DNA from: JBOHNM01 sp050730675
GTDB taxonomy: Bacteria > Planctomycetota > Phycisphaerae > Phycisphaerales > UBA1924
Direction: 5' to 3'
DNA length: 41,673 nucleotides
Assembly (NCBI GenBank): GCA_050730675.1
Contig: JBOHNM010000014.1
Location: 1-41,673, forward strand
The notes below the pieces were generated by a model. That model searched no databases, had not been told where the DNA came from, and was given only the letters and a program-made list of their open reading frames with translations. Position numbers and translations under genes: made by a program. This document shows positions 1-8,751 of this stretch, piece after piece (position 1 is the first letter of the stretch; every line of letters begins with the position of its first letter).

Positions 1-1
1 C

Positions 2-1075
2 CCCCCCCCCACTGCTCCGGTTGAGTTGAGCATGAGCCGCCCGGCGACGACCAACAGCGCCGCGATTGGGGCGACAACCGGCACGCAAGCAGGCAAGCCC
101 GCGATCGTGGACCCGACGACCAGCCCAGCGCTCTCCACCTCGCCTGGGACCACGCCCCCCACCGCTCCAAAGGTGATCCCGACAACCGATCCCGCCGTCA
201 CGCCGACGACCTATACGGCGCCGCCCGCGCCAGGAACGGCCACCGGCGGCGACGGCACCCGCCAGTTGATCACTGCGGCCCAGCAGGACCAGGCCGCGGG
301 GCGGCTGATCGAGGCGCGGGCGAAGCTGAACAAGGCGCTGTTCGACCCATCCCTGGCGGTGGGCGACCGCGGTTCGGTGCGTCAGCAGATCTCGACCATC
401 AACGACTCGCTGGTTTTCTCCCCTGCTGTCGCGCCCGGCGACACGATCGCCGAGGCATACACCATCAAGCGCGGCGACAACCCGACCAACATCGTGCGCA
501 ACCAGTCGCTGCCGATCGACCAACGGATGCTGGTGCGTGTGAACAACCTGCACGACCCCAAGGGTCTGCGGATCGGCCAGCGGATCAAGATTTTCCGCAC
601 ACCGTTCCACGCGGTTGTGCACAAGGCCGATCACCGGCTTGACCTTTACGTCGGCTCGCCGGCGCCGATCGGCGGCTCGCCCGGGCGTCAGGTCGGACCC
701 GACGGCCAGGAGGCCGACTGGGTCTTCATCCGCTCGTTCCGCGTGGGCTTGGGCGAGGCCAACGGCACGCCCGAGGGGCAGTACATCGTGAAGAACGGGA
801 GCAAGCTCGAGAACCCGATCTGGAAGAACCCTCGCACCGGCGAGGTCTTCGCCGGCGGCGCCCCGACCAACCCGATCGGCAAGCACTGGCTCGGGCTCGA
901 AGGTGTGGATGACAACACCCGCAAGTTCACCGGCTACGGCATCCACGGCACGATCGACCCGGCGAGCATCGGCCAGAACCTCTCGATGGGGTGCGTGCGC
1001 ATGATGCCGGAGGATGTGGCCCTGGTCTACGAGGTGCTCGTCGATAAGGTGAGCACGGTGAAGATTCTGCCGTAG
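2..1075 (+). CDS. LysM / L,D-transpeptidase (YkuD) protein, 5'-truncated by window edge
   Basis: Periplasmic cell-wall enzyme of the L,D-transpeptidase (YkuD) family, which forms 3-3 peptidoglycan cross-links or attaches proteins to the wall. The frame is open to the left edge, so the true N-terminus is outside. A TTG at 26 and an ATG at 32 are possible but lack a clear ribosome binding site. Counted from the TTG at 26, residues 1-75 are a Pro/Thr/Ala-rich linker, about 80-125 look helical (TPR-like), about 145-190 are LysM-like (IKRGDN...GLRIGQRI) and about 195-349 are the YkuD domain. The active-site signature HGT..(S/I)IGQNLSMGCVRM is complete, with the catalytic Cys at residue 323 (codon 992-994). 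TAG ends the gene and a hairpin terminator follows. The family call is firm; the exact wall linkage made is unknown. Confidence 0.9.
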   Translation, partial: PPPTAPVELSMSRPATTNSAAIGATTGTQAGKPAIVDPTTSPALSTSPGTTPPTAPKVIPTTDPAVTPTTYTAPPAPGTATGGDGTRQLITAAQQDQAAGRLIEARAKLNKALFDPSLAVGDRGSVRQQISTINDSLVFSPAVAPGDTIAEAYTIKRGDNPTNIVRNQSLPIDQRMLVRVNNLHDPKGLRIGQRIKIFRTPFHAVVHKADHRLDLYVGSPAPIGGSPGRQVGPDGQEADWVFIRSFRVGLGEANGTPEGQYIVKNGSKLENPIWKNPRTGEVFAGGAPTNPIGKHWLGLEGVDDNTRKFTGYGIHGTIDPASIGQNLSMGCVRMMPEDVALVYEVLVDKVSTVKILP

Positions 1076-1114
1076 GCGGAAGGCGACCAGGCGACCAGTG
1101 GAATAGAACCAGCG

Positions 1115-1144
1115 ACGGGCGGCGTGGACAACGCCGCCCGTTTT
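1115..1144 (+). terminator. Rho-independent terminator
   Basis: Perfect 10-bp stem (1115-1124 with 1132-1141) around a 7-nt loop, followed by a T run. It lies 40 nt after the transpeptidase stop and just before the convergent minus-strand gene ending at 1174. Confidence 0.85.
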
Positions 1145-1173
1145 CATTTGGCGAATCGCTCGCGGGATGCGGG

Positions 1174-2154
1174 TCAACCGATCAGTTCATCATCCGGCAA
1201 CGGGGGCGTCGGCACCGTCGACATCGCCGCCTGCAGGATCGCGTGTGCGACCTCCCGCCCGTTGCGCACCGCACCCAGTCCGATCGTCCGCCAGAATCGC
1301 GCGTGGTCGGACGTCTGGATGTAGACGATCGATCGATGCAGGTTCACCAGCACGTTTGCTCCGCGCAGGTCGATCGTCTCAACCGTCGGCTTGCGGTTCC
1401 AGAGGCGGTAGCGCAGGATGTCGATCCGTCCGGGCACGATCCGCAGGTATGTCGGCCACAGAAAGACCGCTGCGCACGAGCCGATCACGATCGCCGTGAC
1501 AACGTTAAAATAGCCGAAGCGCGGCAGCGGCAGGTTGCCGAACTCCCGCAGGACGAACATCAAGGCGCAGACGGCGACAGTGATGAGGATCAGGACAGTC
1601 TTGGCCCCGGTGCTCATCTTGACGGCCAGGCTGGCGAACGCGACGACGGGCTCGAACGCGATGTCCCGCGGCTCGCCCAACGCCTGAAACTTCACGATTT
1701 CATCGGCGGCGCCGATGCACCGCAGTCGCGCGGCGGGATCGGCGACGGCCGGGAACCTGGGCGTCGTCGCCACCTTTCGGACGACCCTTCGAACAAGCCG
1801 GTAGAGCACCCAGATCAATCCGAGCCCAAGCCCCACCGGGATAAGGAACATTGGATCCGGCAGGTGCAGTCCGGACCGAAGGAGGAGCCCGTAGACGAAG
1901 TAGATTCCCACCAGGACCGCGATCCCCGCGTAGGCGACAACCTGACCTCCACCCGAGCCCTCCTTGATCGGTTGCTCCTTATTGACACCGAGGGCGACGG
2001 GCCCCCAGTAGGCGTTGGGCGCGGACGCGGGTGGAGTGTGCGCAACGCTCGCGATGGAAGGAACGACAACCGTCGCTGGTGACAATGCGGAACCGCCCAC
2101 AGGCTCCGCTAGCGGGGCAGGATCGGGCAGGTCGGCAGGCGGGGTGGACGTCAC
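1174..2154 (-). CDS. Multi-pass membrane protein of unknown function
   Basis: I do not recognise the family. A GTG at 2154 gives 326 residues. The frame stays open further upstream but there reads antisense through the gyrB leader, so the shorter start is preferred; no good ribosome binding site is visible. A Pro/Ala-rich N-terminal 55 residues is followed by four likely transmembrane segments: VVAYAGIAVLVGIYFVYG, MFLIPVGLGLGLIWVLY, TVLILITVAVCALMFVL and VVTAIVIGSCAAVFLW. The C-terminal part (RIVPGRIDILRYRLW onward) resembles the bacterial PH-like strands that follow paired TM helices in other membrane proteins; that is inference only. The gene is divergent from gyrB and convergent with the transpeptidase. 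Confidence 0.7.
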   Translation of the reverse strand: MTSTPPADLPDPAPLAEPVGGSALSPATVVVPSIASVAHTPPASAPNAYWGPVALGVNKEQPIKEGSGGGQVVAYAGIAVLVGIYFVYGLLLRSGLHLPDPMFLIPVGLGLGLIWVLYRLVRRVVRKVATTPRFPAVADPAARLRCIGAADEIVKFQALGEPRDIAFEPVVAFASLAVKMSTGAKTVLILITVAVCALMFVLREFGNLPLPRFGYFNVVTAIVIGSCAAVFLWPTYLRIVPGRIDILRYRLWNRKPTVETIDLRGANVLVNLHRSIVYIQTSDHARFWRTIGLGAVRNGREVAHAILQAAMSTVPTPPLPDDELIG

Positions 2155-2215
2155 GATGGAGAGCGTAGCAAACTGCTGGATTTTCAGAGCTTTTTTGTTC
2201 CCGAAACGAGCGGTG

Positions 2216-2247
2216 GATAGGCGCAAAATGCGGCCGTTTCGCCTATC
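2216..2247. repeat. Inverted repeat in gyrB upstream region
   Basis: GATAGGCG at 2216-2223 and its perfect complement CGCCTATC at 2240-2247 flank 16 nt. The pairing extends by AAA/TTT if one base is bulged. It sits between the divergent GTG of the membrane-protein gene and gyrB. It could be an operator or a 5'-UTR hairpin; the sequence alone does not decide. Confidence 0.5.
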
Positions 2248-2358
2248 ATTCCAGACCCACCAATCGGCATAGGTTTTGGCAGTCGTTCGGTGGGCCATTT
2301 GGGGTGGTTTTTCACGCCGCAGCGGCCCCGATCCGGGCCGAGATTTGGGAGCCCGATC

Positions 2359-5154
2359 TTGCCGAATACGCCCCCGCCCACCGCGTCGAGCACGCCGCCA
2401 GTCGAAGTCCCGCCGTCCAGCTACGGCGCTGACCAGATCCAAGTGCTCGAAGGGCTGGAGGCCGTCCGCAAGCGTCCGGGCATGTACATCGGCGGCACGG
2501 GCATCGGCCCGCTCCACCACCTGATCTACGAGGTCGTCGACAACTCTATCGACGAGGCGATGGCCGGCTTCGCCACCAGTGTGTGGGTGACCATCGGCGC
2601 CGACGGCTCGTGCACCGTGCTCGACAACGGACGCGGCATCCCCGTCGAGTCCAAGAAGCACGAAAACCCTGCGTACGACGGCAAACCCGCCATCGAGATC
2701 GCGATGACCGTCCTCCACGCCGGCGGCAAGTTCGGCCAGGAGGGCTCGGCGTACAAGGTTTCCGGCGGCCTGCACGGCGTCGGCGTCTCGTGCGTCAACG
2801 CGCTGAGCGAGTGGCTCGAGGCAGAAGTCTTCCGCGCGGGCAAGATCCACCAGATCGGCTTCGAGCGCGGCAAGACCACCATGCCGCTCCACGTCATCGG
2901 CACCATCCCCGCCGATGCGCCGATCCAGTCAGGCACGAAGGTCAGCTTCATGCCCGACCCGCAGATCTTCGAGGACACGACGTTCGACTACCCGACGATG
3001 CAGAATCGGCTGCGCGAGCTGTCATACCTCAACCCGGGCGTGGCGATTCACCTCACCGACGAGCGTGTCGGGGCCGACGGCAAACCCCGCCACGAGGTCT
3101 TCAAGGCCAAGGACGGGCTCACCGAGTACGTCGAGTTCCTGATGACGGGCAAGCAGCCCGTCTCCGATCGCGTACATGTCCGCAAGCAGGAGGCCGACTT
3201 CTTCTGCGAAGTGGCGATGCAGTACCACGACGGGTACAACGAGACCCTCCTTGCCTTCACCAACAACATCTTCAACAAGGACGGCGGCACTCACGCCCAA
3301 GGCTTCAAGGTCGCCCTTACGCGGGCCATGAACGGCTACGCGAAAAAATCCGGCATCCTCAAAGAAAACGACCCGGTCCCCTCGGGCGAGGACCTGCGCG
3401 AGGGTCTCGTCGCCGTCGTCAGCGTCAAGCTTCCCAACCCAACGTTCAACAATCAGCCAAAGGAACGCCTGCTCAACCCGGAGATCGAGAAGTTCGTCGC
3501 CGATGTGGTCGGCGAGCAGCTCCAGGCTTGGCTTGCGGAACATCCGGCCGAGGCCAAGCGCCTGTGCCTCAAGGGCATCGTGGCGGCCCAGGCCCGCGAG
3601 GCTGCCCGAAAGGCCCGCGAACTGACCCGCCGCAAGAGCGCCCTCGACAGCGGCTCAATGCCGCACAAACTCCGCGACTGCAAGACCAAGGACGTGGATC
3701 GCTCGGAGATGTTCATCGTCGAGGGTGATTCGGCCGGCGGTTCCGCTACGCAGGGTCGCAACGTCGATACGCAGGCGATCCTCCCGCTGCGCGGCAAGTT
3801 GCTGAACGTCGAGAAGGCCCGCATCGACAAGGTGCTTTCGTTCGAGGAAATCCGCACGCTCATCTCCGCCCTGCGCTGCGGCATCGGCGAGGAATTCGAT
3901 ATCGCCAAGCTCCGCTACGGGCGCGTGGTCATCATGACCGACGCCGACGTGGACGGTTCGCACATCCGCACGCTGCTGCTCACCTTCTTCTTCCGCCAGA
4001 TGCCCGAGCTGATCCGCCGCGGCAAGATCTTCTGCGCCCAGCCCCCGCTCTACATGCTCGAGTGGGGCGGCGGCAAGAACAAGCGTGCCCAGTACGTCGT
4101 CAACCAGGCCCAGATGGACGCCGTCCTCACCGAGCAGGGGCTCTCTCGCTCTTCGCTCATCGTGCGGGACATCACCAAGCTCGACCCGATGACCGGCCAG
4201 GCCGCGGTTTCGCGCCGCATCGGCGGCGACGACCTGCGCCGCGTCGTCCGGACGCTCACGCGACTGGAAGAGCTCGTCGAGATCGCCGAGCGCCGTGGCG
4301 TCAAGTTCGCCGATCTGCTCGAGGCACGCGACAACGACCCGACCGGCAACCACCGCCTCCCCTCCCACCGCCTGACATGGACCGGCGGCGAGGCCTGGGC
4401 GTGGAGCGAGGAACAGGCCCGCAAGATCGCCGCCAGCCAGAAGCTGACGCTCGCGGACATGCCCATCGAACCGGACGCGACGCCCGACACGACCGCGGCC
4501 GAGGGCGCCTCGCCCGCCGCGCCGATCGCCGCACCTGCTGCCCCCGCCACACCCGCGAGCAACGGCACGCATGCGGTGGTCGCGCCAGTACGCGGACCGA
4601 CGTGTGTGCTCCGCGAGCTGCACGAGAACCGCGAGCTCGAGCGACTGTTCGAGCAGCTCGGCCGCCTCGGGCTCGACATCAACGACTACACGCTTACGCA
4701 GGAACAGGCCTCCAGCGGCGACACGCTCCCCAGCAAATTCGCGTGGGAGATGGAGCCGACCAAGACCGCCAAGGACCAGGCCCTCGAAGAGAAATCACAG
4801 GAAATCGCCGAGGAAGAACCCGTCGAAACCCGCGCGGGCGAAGCGACGCCTCCGGCGAAGAAGGCCGAGGGCAAGTTCGAGAACGCCACCAACCTCGGTG
4901 AGATCCTTTACGCCCTGCACGAGGTCGGCCGACGCGGCCTCGACATCAAGCGCTTCAAGGGTCTGGGTGAAATGGACGCCGAGCAGCTCTGGGAGACCAC
5001 GATGGACCCGAGCAAGCGGACGCTTCTGCGGGTGAACTGGGACATCGCCGGCCAGGCCGACCAGCTCTTCAGCATCCTGATGGGTGAGGAAGTGGAACCA
5101 CGGCGCAAGTTCATCGAGGAGCATGCGCTTGAGGTGAAGAACCTGGACGTGTGA
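2359..5154 (+). CDS. gyrB: DNA gyrase subunit B
   Basis: ATPase subunit of DNA gyrase, which with GyrA introduces negative supercoils. The chosen start is TTG at 2359, because GGGAG lies 7 nt upstream (2347-2351). An in-frame GTG at 2290 would add 23 residues without a ribosome binding site. With 931 residues it is longer than the usual 640-800. GHKL ATPase motifs: E58 and N62 (EVVDNSIDE), DNGRGIP, and SGGLHGVGV at 135-142. TOPRIM: EGDSAGGSA from 455 and DADVDGSH at 528-534. The conserved C-terminal FKGLGEMD begins at 866. Between about 575 and 860 lies a large insertion with Ala/Pro- and Glu/Lys-rich linkers, in the position of the TOPRIM insert of Gram-negative GyrB. queC starts 33 nt downstream. 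gyrB is favoured over parE by overall sequence, but the gyrA/parC context is absent. Confidence 0.95.
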   Translation: MPNTPPPTASSTPPVEVPPSSYGADQIQVLEGLEAVRKRPGMYIGGTGIGPLHHLIYEVVDNSIDEAMAGFATSVWVTIGADGSCTVLDNGRGIPVESKKHENPAYDGKPAIEIAMTVLHAGGKFGQEGSAYKVSGGLHGVGVSCVNALSEWLEAEVFRAGKIHQIGFERGKTTMPLHVIGTIPADAPIQSGTKVSFMPDPQIFEDTTFDYPTMQNRLRELSYLNPGVAIHLTDERVGADGKPRHEVFKAKDGLTEYVEFLMTGKQPVSDRVHVRKQEADFFCEVAMQYHDGYNETLLAFTNNIFNKDGGTHAQGFKVALTRAMNGYAKKSGILKENDPVPSGEDLREGLVAVVSVKLPNPTFNNQPKERLLNPEIEKFVADVVGEQLQAWLAEHPAEAKRLCLKGIVAAQAREAARKARELTRRKSALDSGSMPHKLRDCKTKDVDRSEMFIVEGDSAGGSATQGRNVDTQAILPLRGKLLNVEKARIDKVLSFEEIRTLISALRCGIGEEFDIAKLRYGRVVIMTDADVDGSHIRTLLLTFFFRQMPELIRRGKIFCAQPPLYMLEWGGGKNKRAQYVVNQAQMDAVLTEQGLSRSSLIVRDITKLDPMTGQAAVSRRIGGDDLRRVVRTLTRLEELVEIAERRGVKFADLLEARDNDPTGNHRLPSHRLTWTGGEAWAWSEEQARKIAASQKLTLADMPIEPDATPDTTAAEGASPAAPIAAPAAPATPASNGTHAVVAPVRGPTCVLRELHENRELERLFEQLGRLGLDINDYTLTQEQASSGDTLPSKFAWEMEPTKTAKDQALEEKSQEIAEEEPVETRAGEATPPAKKAEGKFENATNLGEILYALHEVGRRGLDIKRFKGLGEMDAEQLWETTMDPSKRTLLRVNWDIAGQADQLFSILMGEEVEPRRKFIEEHALEVKNLDV

Positions 5155-5187
5155 GTGCCCACGTTGGCGCCCTGATCGGTTCGAGCG

Positions 5188-5907
5188 ATGCCTCAAACGA
5201 AGCCCAACGCCGTCGTCCTCCTCTCCGGCGGCCTCGATTCCGCCACGGTTCTCGCCGTCGCCCGACGCGATGGCTTTGCTTGCTGCGCCATCAGCTTCGA
5301 CTACGGCCAGCGCCACCGGAGCGAGTTGGAGGCGGCGCAGCGCGTGGCCAAAGCGCAGGGCGTGGTCCGCCACGATGTCGTCCGCGTAGACCTGACCACC
5401 ATCGGCGGCTCGGCTCTGACCGACGCGAAGATCGCCGTGCCCAAAGACCGCAGCGACCACGCGATGACGCACGGGGTGCCGATCACGTACGTGCCGGCGC
5501 GGAACCTGGTCTTCCTCTCGCTCGCCGCGGCCCTGGCGGAGGTGGTGGGCGCACAGGACGTCTACTGCGGCGTCAACGCCGTGGACTATTCGGGGTATCC
5601 CGATTGCCGCGAGCCGTTCATCCGCGCGTTCGAGGAGGCGGCGACGCTGGGAACCAAGACCGGCGCCGAGGATGGCAAACGCCTGCGCGTCCACGCGCCG
5701 CTGGTGAAGCTGAGCAAGGCGGAGATCATCCGGCTGGGCGCGGAGCTGGGCGTGGACTATTCGCTCACGCACTCGTGCTACGACCCCGACGCACAGGGGC
5801 GAGCCTGCGGCCACTGCGATTCGTGCGTGATCCGGCGCCGGGGGTTTGAAGAGGCGGGGGTCAAAGACCCGACTGTGTACGCCGTTCCGCCGGGGGTCGC
5901 GCGATGA
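5188..5907 (+). CDS. queC: 7-cyano-7-deazaguanine synthase QueC
   Basis: Cytosolic ATP-dependent enzyme converting 7-carboxy-7-deazaguanine (CDG) to preQ0, the precursor of queuosine (tRNA) and of 7-deazaguanine DNA modifications. Its 239 residues are the normal length. The PP-loop SGGLDS is at 13-18. The zinc site is four cysteines, C197, C207, C210 and C213, in the family spacing. It overlaps queE by ATGA, so the two genes acting in sequence are translationally coupled. It follows gyrB by 33 nt on the same strand and may be co-transcribed with it. Confidence 0.96.
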   Translation: MPQTKPNAVVLLSGGLDSATVLAVARRDGFACCAISFDYGQRHRSELEAAQRVAKAQGVVRHDVVRVDLTTIGGSALTDAKIAVPKDRSDHAMTHGVPITYVPARNLVFLSLAAALAEVVGAQDVYCGVNAVDYSGYPDCREPFIRAFEEAATLGTKTGAEDGKRLRVHAPLVKLSKAEIIRLGAELGVDYSLTHSCYDPDAQGRACGHCDSCVIRRRGFEEAGVKDPTVYAVPPGVAR

Positions 5908-6635
5908 GCACGATGCTCCCCATCAGCGAGACGTTCACCAGCATCCAGGGCGAAGGAAAGCTCACGGGCGTGCCGTCGTGGTTCGTGCGGCTGAGCGGGT
6001 GCAACCTGCGCTGCGCCTGGTGCGATACGCCCTACGCGAGCTGGAAACCCGACGGCGGCCAGCGGTCGATCGCGGAGCTGGTGGATGAGGCCCGCGCCAG
6101 CGGCGTGCACCACACGGTCGTCACCGGCGGCGAGCCAATGATCTTCCCCGCGTGCGCCGAGCTGACTGCGTCTCTGCGCGACGCCGGCCTGCACGTGACG
6201 ATCGAAACGGCGGGAACCGTGTCCCCCGAGCCGATGCCGCACGCGGACCTCATGTCGATCAGCCCCAAACTCGCGAGCAGCACGCCGACCGAGGAACAGG
6301 CCCGCGCAGGCGCCATCGAACTCGCCTGGGCCGGTGCGAGCGGCCGCCACGAGCAGCGCCGGATCAATCTCCCCTCGCTACAGATTCTGATCGACCGTCA
6401 TTCAGGTCGGCAGCTCAAGTTCGTGGTATCCGGACCGGCGAATCTCGCGGAGATCGAATCGCTCCTCGCCACGCTGCGAGGCTGGAGCAACGACGACATC
6501 CTCCTCATGCCCGAGGGCGTCGCGCCGCCCACCGCCGCGACCAAGGCCTGGCTCACCGGCGAGTGCATCCGGCGCAATTGGCGCTACTGCGGACGCCTGC
6601 ACATCGAGCTCTTCGGTAACAAACGCGGGACGTGA
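5904..6635 (+). CDS. queE: 7-carboxy-7-deazaguanine synthase QueE
   Basis: Radical-SAM enzyme that contracts 6-carboxy-tetrahydropterin to CDG, the substrate of QueC. The 243 residues begin with the family signature SETFTSIQGEG. The [4Fe-4S] cluster ligands C33, C37 and C40 have CX3CX2C spacing (SGCNLRCAWCDT), and the SAM-binding VTGGEP follows. The start ATG overlaps the queC stop. queD and folE, which supply the substrate, and queF are not in the window. Confidence 0.94.
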   Translation: MSTMLPISETFTSIQGEGKLTGVPSWFVRLSGCNLRCAWCDTPYASWKPDGGQRSIAELVDEARASGVHHTVVTGGEPMIFPACAELTASLRDAGLHVTIETAGTVSPEPMPHADLMSISPKLASSTPTEEQARAGAIELAWAGASGRHEQRRINLPSLQILIDRHSGRQLKFVVSGPANLAEIESLLATLRGWSNDDILLMPEGVAPPTAATKAWLTGECIRRNWRYCGRLHIELFGNKRGT

Positions 6636-6670
6636 TCGCAGCGAGCACCCGCCCCCTTTGTCCCTCCCCC

Positions 6671-8170
6671 TCAGCCCCCAACCAGCACCTTCGCCGCCCC
6701 CAACCACGCGGCAAGCGTGATGATCGCAATGCTGAAGAGGTTGAGTGCGATCCCCGCACGGGCCATCTGCTTCACCGTCACACGGCCGGAGCCGAAGACG
6801 ATGGCGTTCGGCGGCGTGCCGGCCGGGAGCATGAAAGCCATGCTCGCACCGAAGGTCGCCGGCCACAACAGCGTTGCCGCGGGGATGCCCAGCCCCCCTG
6901 CCGTGGCCCGCAGCACCGGAAGCAGCATCGCTGTCAGCGCCGTGTTGCTGGCGATCTCGCTCAGGAAGACCGACGCCGCGGCGACGGCGAGCACAACGAC
7001 AATCGGATGCACACCCTGCAGCCGCCCGACCAATTCACCGACCTGCTTGTCGATCCCGGTCACGACAAAGGCCTCGGCGAGGGCAAGCCCGCCGCCGAAC
7101 AGCAGGAGCACGCCCCAAGGGATCCGCGAAGCGAGCGACCAGTCGAGGGCGAACGTGCCGCTGCGTCGATCGACGGGGATGCAGAACAGCGCGACCCCGC
7201 CGATGATGGCAATGCCCGGGTCGCTGAGCCAGTACTCGCGCTTGGTTCCTTTCACCGTGACCCACCCGAGCCAATCACACACCGGCTCGCGCAGCAGCCA
7301 ACCGGTGACCATGAACACGAATACCGCGATGGTGGCGATCTCGCCGCGGGACAGCGGCCCCAACTCGTGCCGCGACCGCACGATCCCCTGCGCATCGATC
7401 GGCACATCCAGCCGGTTGAGCGGGTGCAGCACGTGCGTGAGCAGCCACCACGCGAACACGAGCGTGACCAGCCCGACGGGGATCCCCACGAGCATCCAGC
7501 GGATGAACGTGATATCCACATGATCGAACTGGGCCAGGTTCTCCCGCAGGATCAGGTTCGGCGCGGTGCCCACCGGTGTCATCAGGCCGCCGAGCGTCGA
7601 GGCATAGGCGATCCCGAGCATGATCGCGGTGCCGAAGCGCTTGGCTGCTTTCGATTGCTCACCCGCACCCTGGTCCACCGAGTGGCACAGCGACGCCGCG
7701 ATCGGGAGCATCAGCGCCGTGGTCGCGGCGTTGCTCATCCACATGCTCAGGAACGCCGTGACAAGCATCACTGCGCCGACCAGTCGCGCCGGCTTGGTCC
7801 CCGCGTGCGCCAGGATCGCCAGGGCGATCCGCTTGTGCAGGTGCCAGCGCTCCAGCGCCAGCTGCAGCATGAACCCGCCCAGGAACAGGAACACGATCTC
7901 GTTGCCGTACGGCGCGGCGGCGGCATGGATCGGCATCACGTTCAACACCGGCAGCAGCGCCATCGGCAGCAGTGACGTGACCGGGATCGGGATCGCCTCG
8001 GTGATCCAGAGCAGGGCCATCGTGACCGTCAGCCCCGCCACGGCGCGGGCCGGCTGGGCAAGCCCCGTCATCGCCATCAGGAAGTATGCCGCGACGCCCA
8101 GAACCGCCGCGATCGCCAGCAACAGCGGCTTGTGGCGGGCGTTGGTGGAGTCGGCGGTGTCTTCGTTCAT
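6671..8170 (-). CDS. SLC13/DASS family anion (dicarboxylate/sulfate-type) transporter
   Basis: Inner-membrane permease of 499 residues, the usual size for the divalent-anion:sodium symporter (DASS, ArsB/NhaD-related) family. It is hydrophobic throughout, with two inverted halves that each carry an SNT-type substrate/sodium-binding motif: SNAATTALMLP in the first half and SNTALTAMLLP in the second. The final motif GTPPNAIVF matches the family. Substrate (succinate-like dicarboxylate, sulfate or phosphate) cannot be read from sequence. It is convergent with queE and divergent from sixA, with about 86 nt between the divergent starts. Confidence 0.88.
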   Translation of the reverse strand: MNEDTADSTNARHKPLLLAIAAVLGVAAYFLMAMTGLAQPARAVAGLTVTMALLWITEAIPIPVTSLLPMALLPVLNVMPIHAAAAPYGNEIVFLFLGGFMLQLALERWHLHKRIALAILAHAGTKPARLVGAVMLVTAFLSMWMSNAATTALMLPIAASLCHSVDQGAGEQSKAAKRFGTAIMLGIAYASTLGGLMTPVGTAPNLILRENLAQFDHVDITFIRWMLVGIPVGLVTLVFAWWLLTHVLHPLNRLDVPIDAQGIVRSRHELGPLSRGEIATIAVFVFMVTGWLLREPVCDWLGWVTVKGTKREYWLSDPGIAIIGGVALFCIPVDRRSGTFALDWSLASRIPWGVLLLFGGGLALAEAFVVTGIDKQVGELVGRLQGVHPIVVVLAVAAASVFLSEIASNTALTAMLLPVLRATAGGLGIPAATLLWPATFGASMAFMLPAGTPPNAIVFGSGRVTVKQMARAGIALNLFSIAIITLAAWLGAAKVLVGG

Positions 8171-8256
8171 CGTGTGGACCGGGGGCGGGGCGCTGGAGTA
8201 CGGTCACCGGCAACGTAACGCCGCGACGGCGCGGTTGCAAACCCCGGGAGCGCACT

Positions 8257-8733
8257 GTGCTGGTCTACCTCATCCGACACGCCAAGGCCCACAAAGAATC
8301 CGCCAGCGGTCAGGACTTCGACCGCGAGCTCACCCCGCGCGGCGTTGAGCAGGCGGCTTGGCTGGGCCAGGCCTTGGCCAAGCACCAGCACAGGCCGAGC
8401 ATCGTCCTCAGTAGCCCCGTGGTGCGGGCGCTGCAGACGGCGCACGCCATCGAGGCCGCCGTCCGCTGCCGTCTCAAGGTCGTCGAAAAGCTCTCGACCG
8501 AGCACGACGCCGTGCAGTACGCGCTGGCGATGGAGGATTTCGCCCTGCTGCCGTGCATCGCGCTGGTCGCCCACAACCCGACGCTGGAGCAGCTCGCCGC
8601 GGGCCTGCTGCGCGGCGGCAACGACGAGGCTCCCGACTTCCGCACCGGTCAAGCAACGCTGATCGAACTGGATGTGAACGACGGCTCGCCGGCACGCCTG
8701 ATTGAAACGCTGCGGATCGATCACGAGGATTGA
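8257..8733 (+). CDS. sixA: Phosphohistidine phosphatase SixA-like
   Basis: Histidine phosphatase superfamily protein of 158 residues. Start is GTG at 8257 with GGGAG 6 nt upstream (8246-8250). The catalytic RH(A)K motif is LIRHAKAH with nucleophile H8, and the second histidine is in AHNPTLEQL at H106. Both are typical of SixA, which removes phosphate from phosphohistidine in phosphorelay or PTS proteins. The substrate here is unknown. It stands alone, convergent with the anti-sigma gene. Confidence 0.87.
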   Translation: MLVYLIRHAKAHKESASGQDFDRELTPRGVEQAAWLGQALAKHQHRPSIVLSSPVVRALQTAHAIEAAVRCRLKVVEKLSTEHDAVQYALAMEDFALLPCIALVAHNPTLEQLAAGLLRGGNDEAPDFRTGQATLIELDVNDGSPARLIETLRIDHED

Positions 8734-8751
8734 ACACGCATCACCGAGCAC

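Noticed and set aside
1..10. Homopolymer C10 as an assembly artefact or structural element
   Set aside because: It reads as proline codons in the open frame of the transpeptidase linker; nothing more can be said at the window edge.
3022..5814. Long minus-strand reading frames opposite gyrB and queC (for example 3655-4623 and 4795-5814)
   Set aside because: They are antisense shadows produced by GC-rich codon bias; gyrB and queC motifs on the plus strand are unambiguous.
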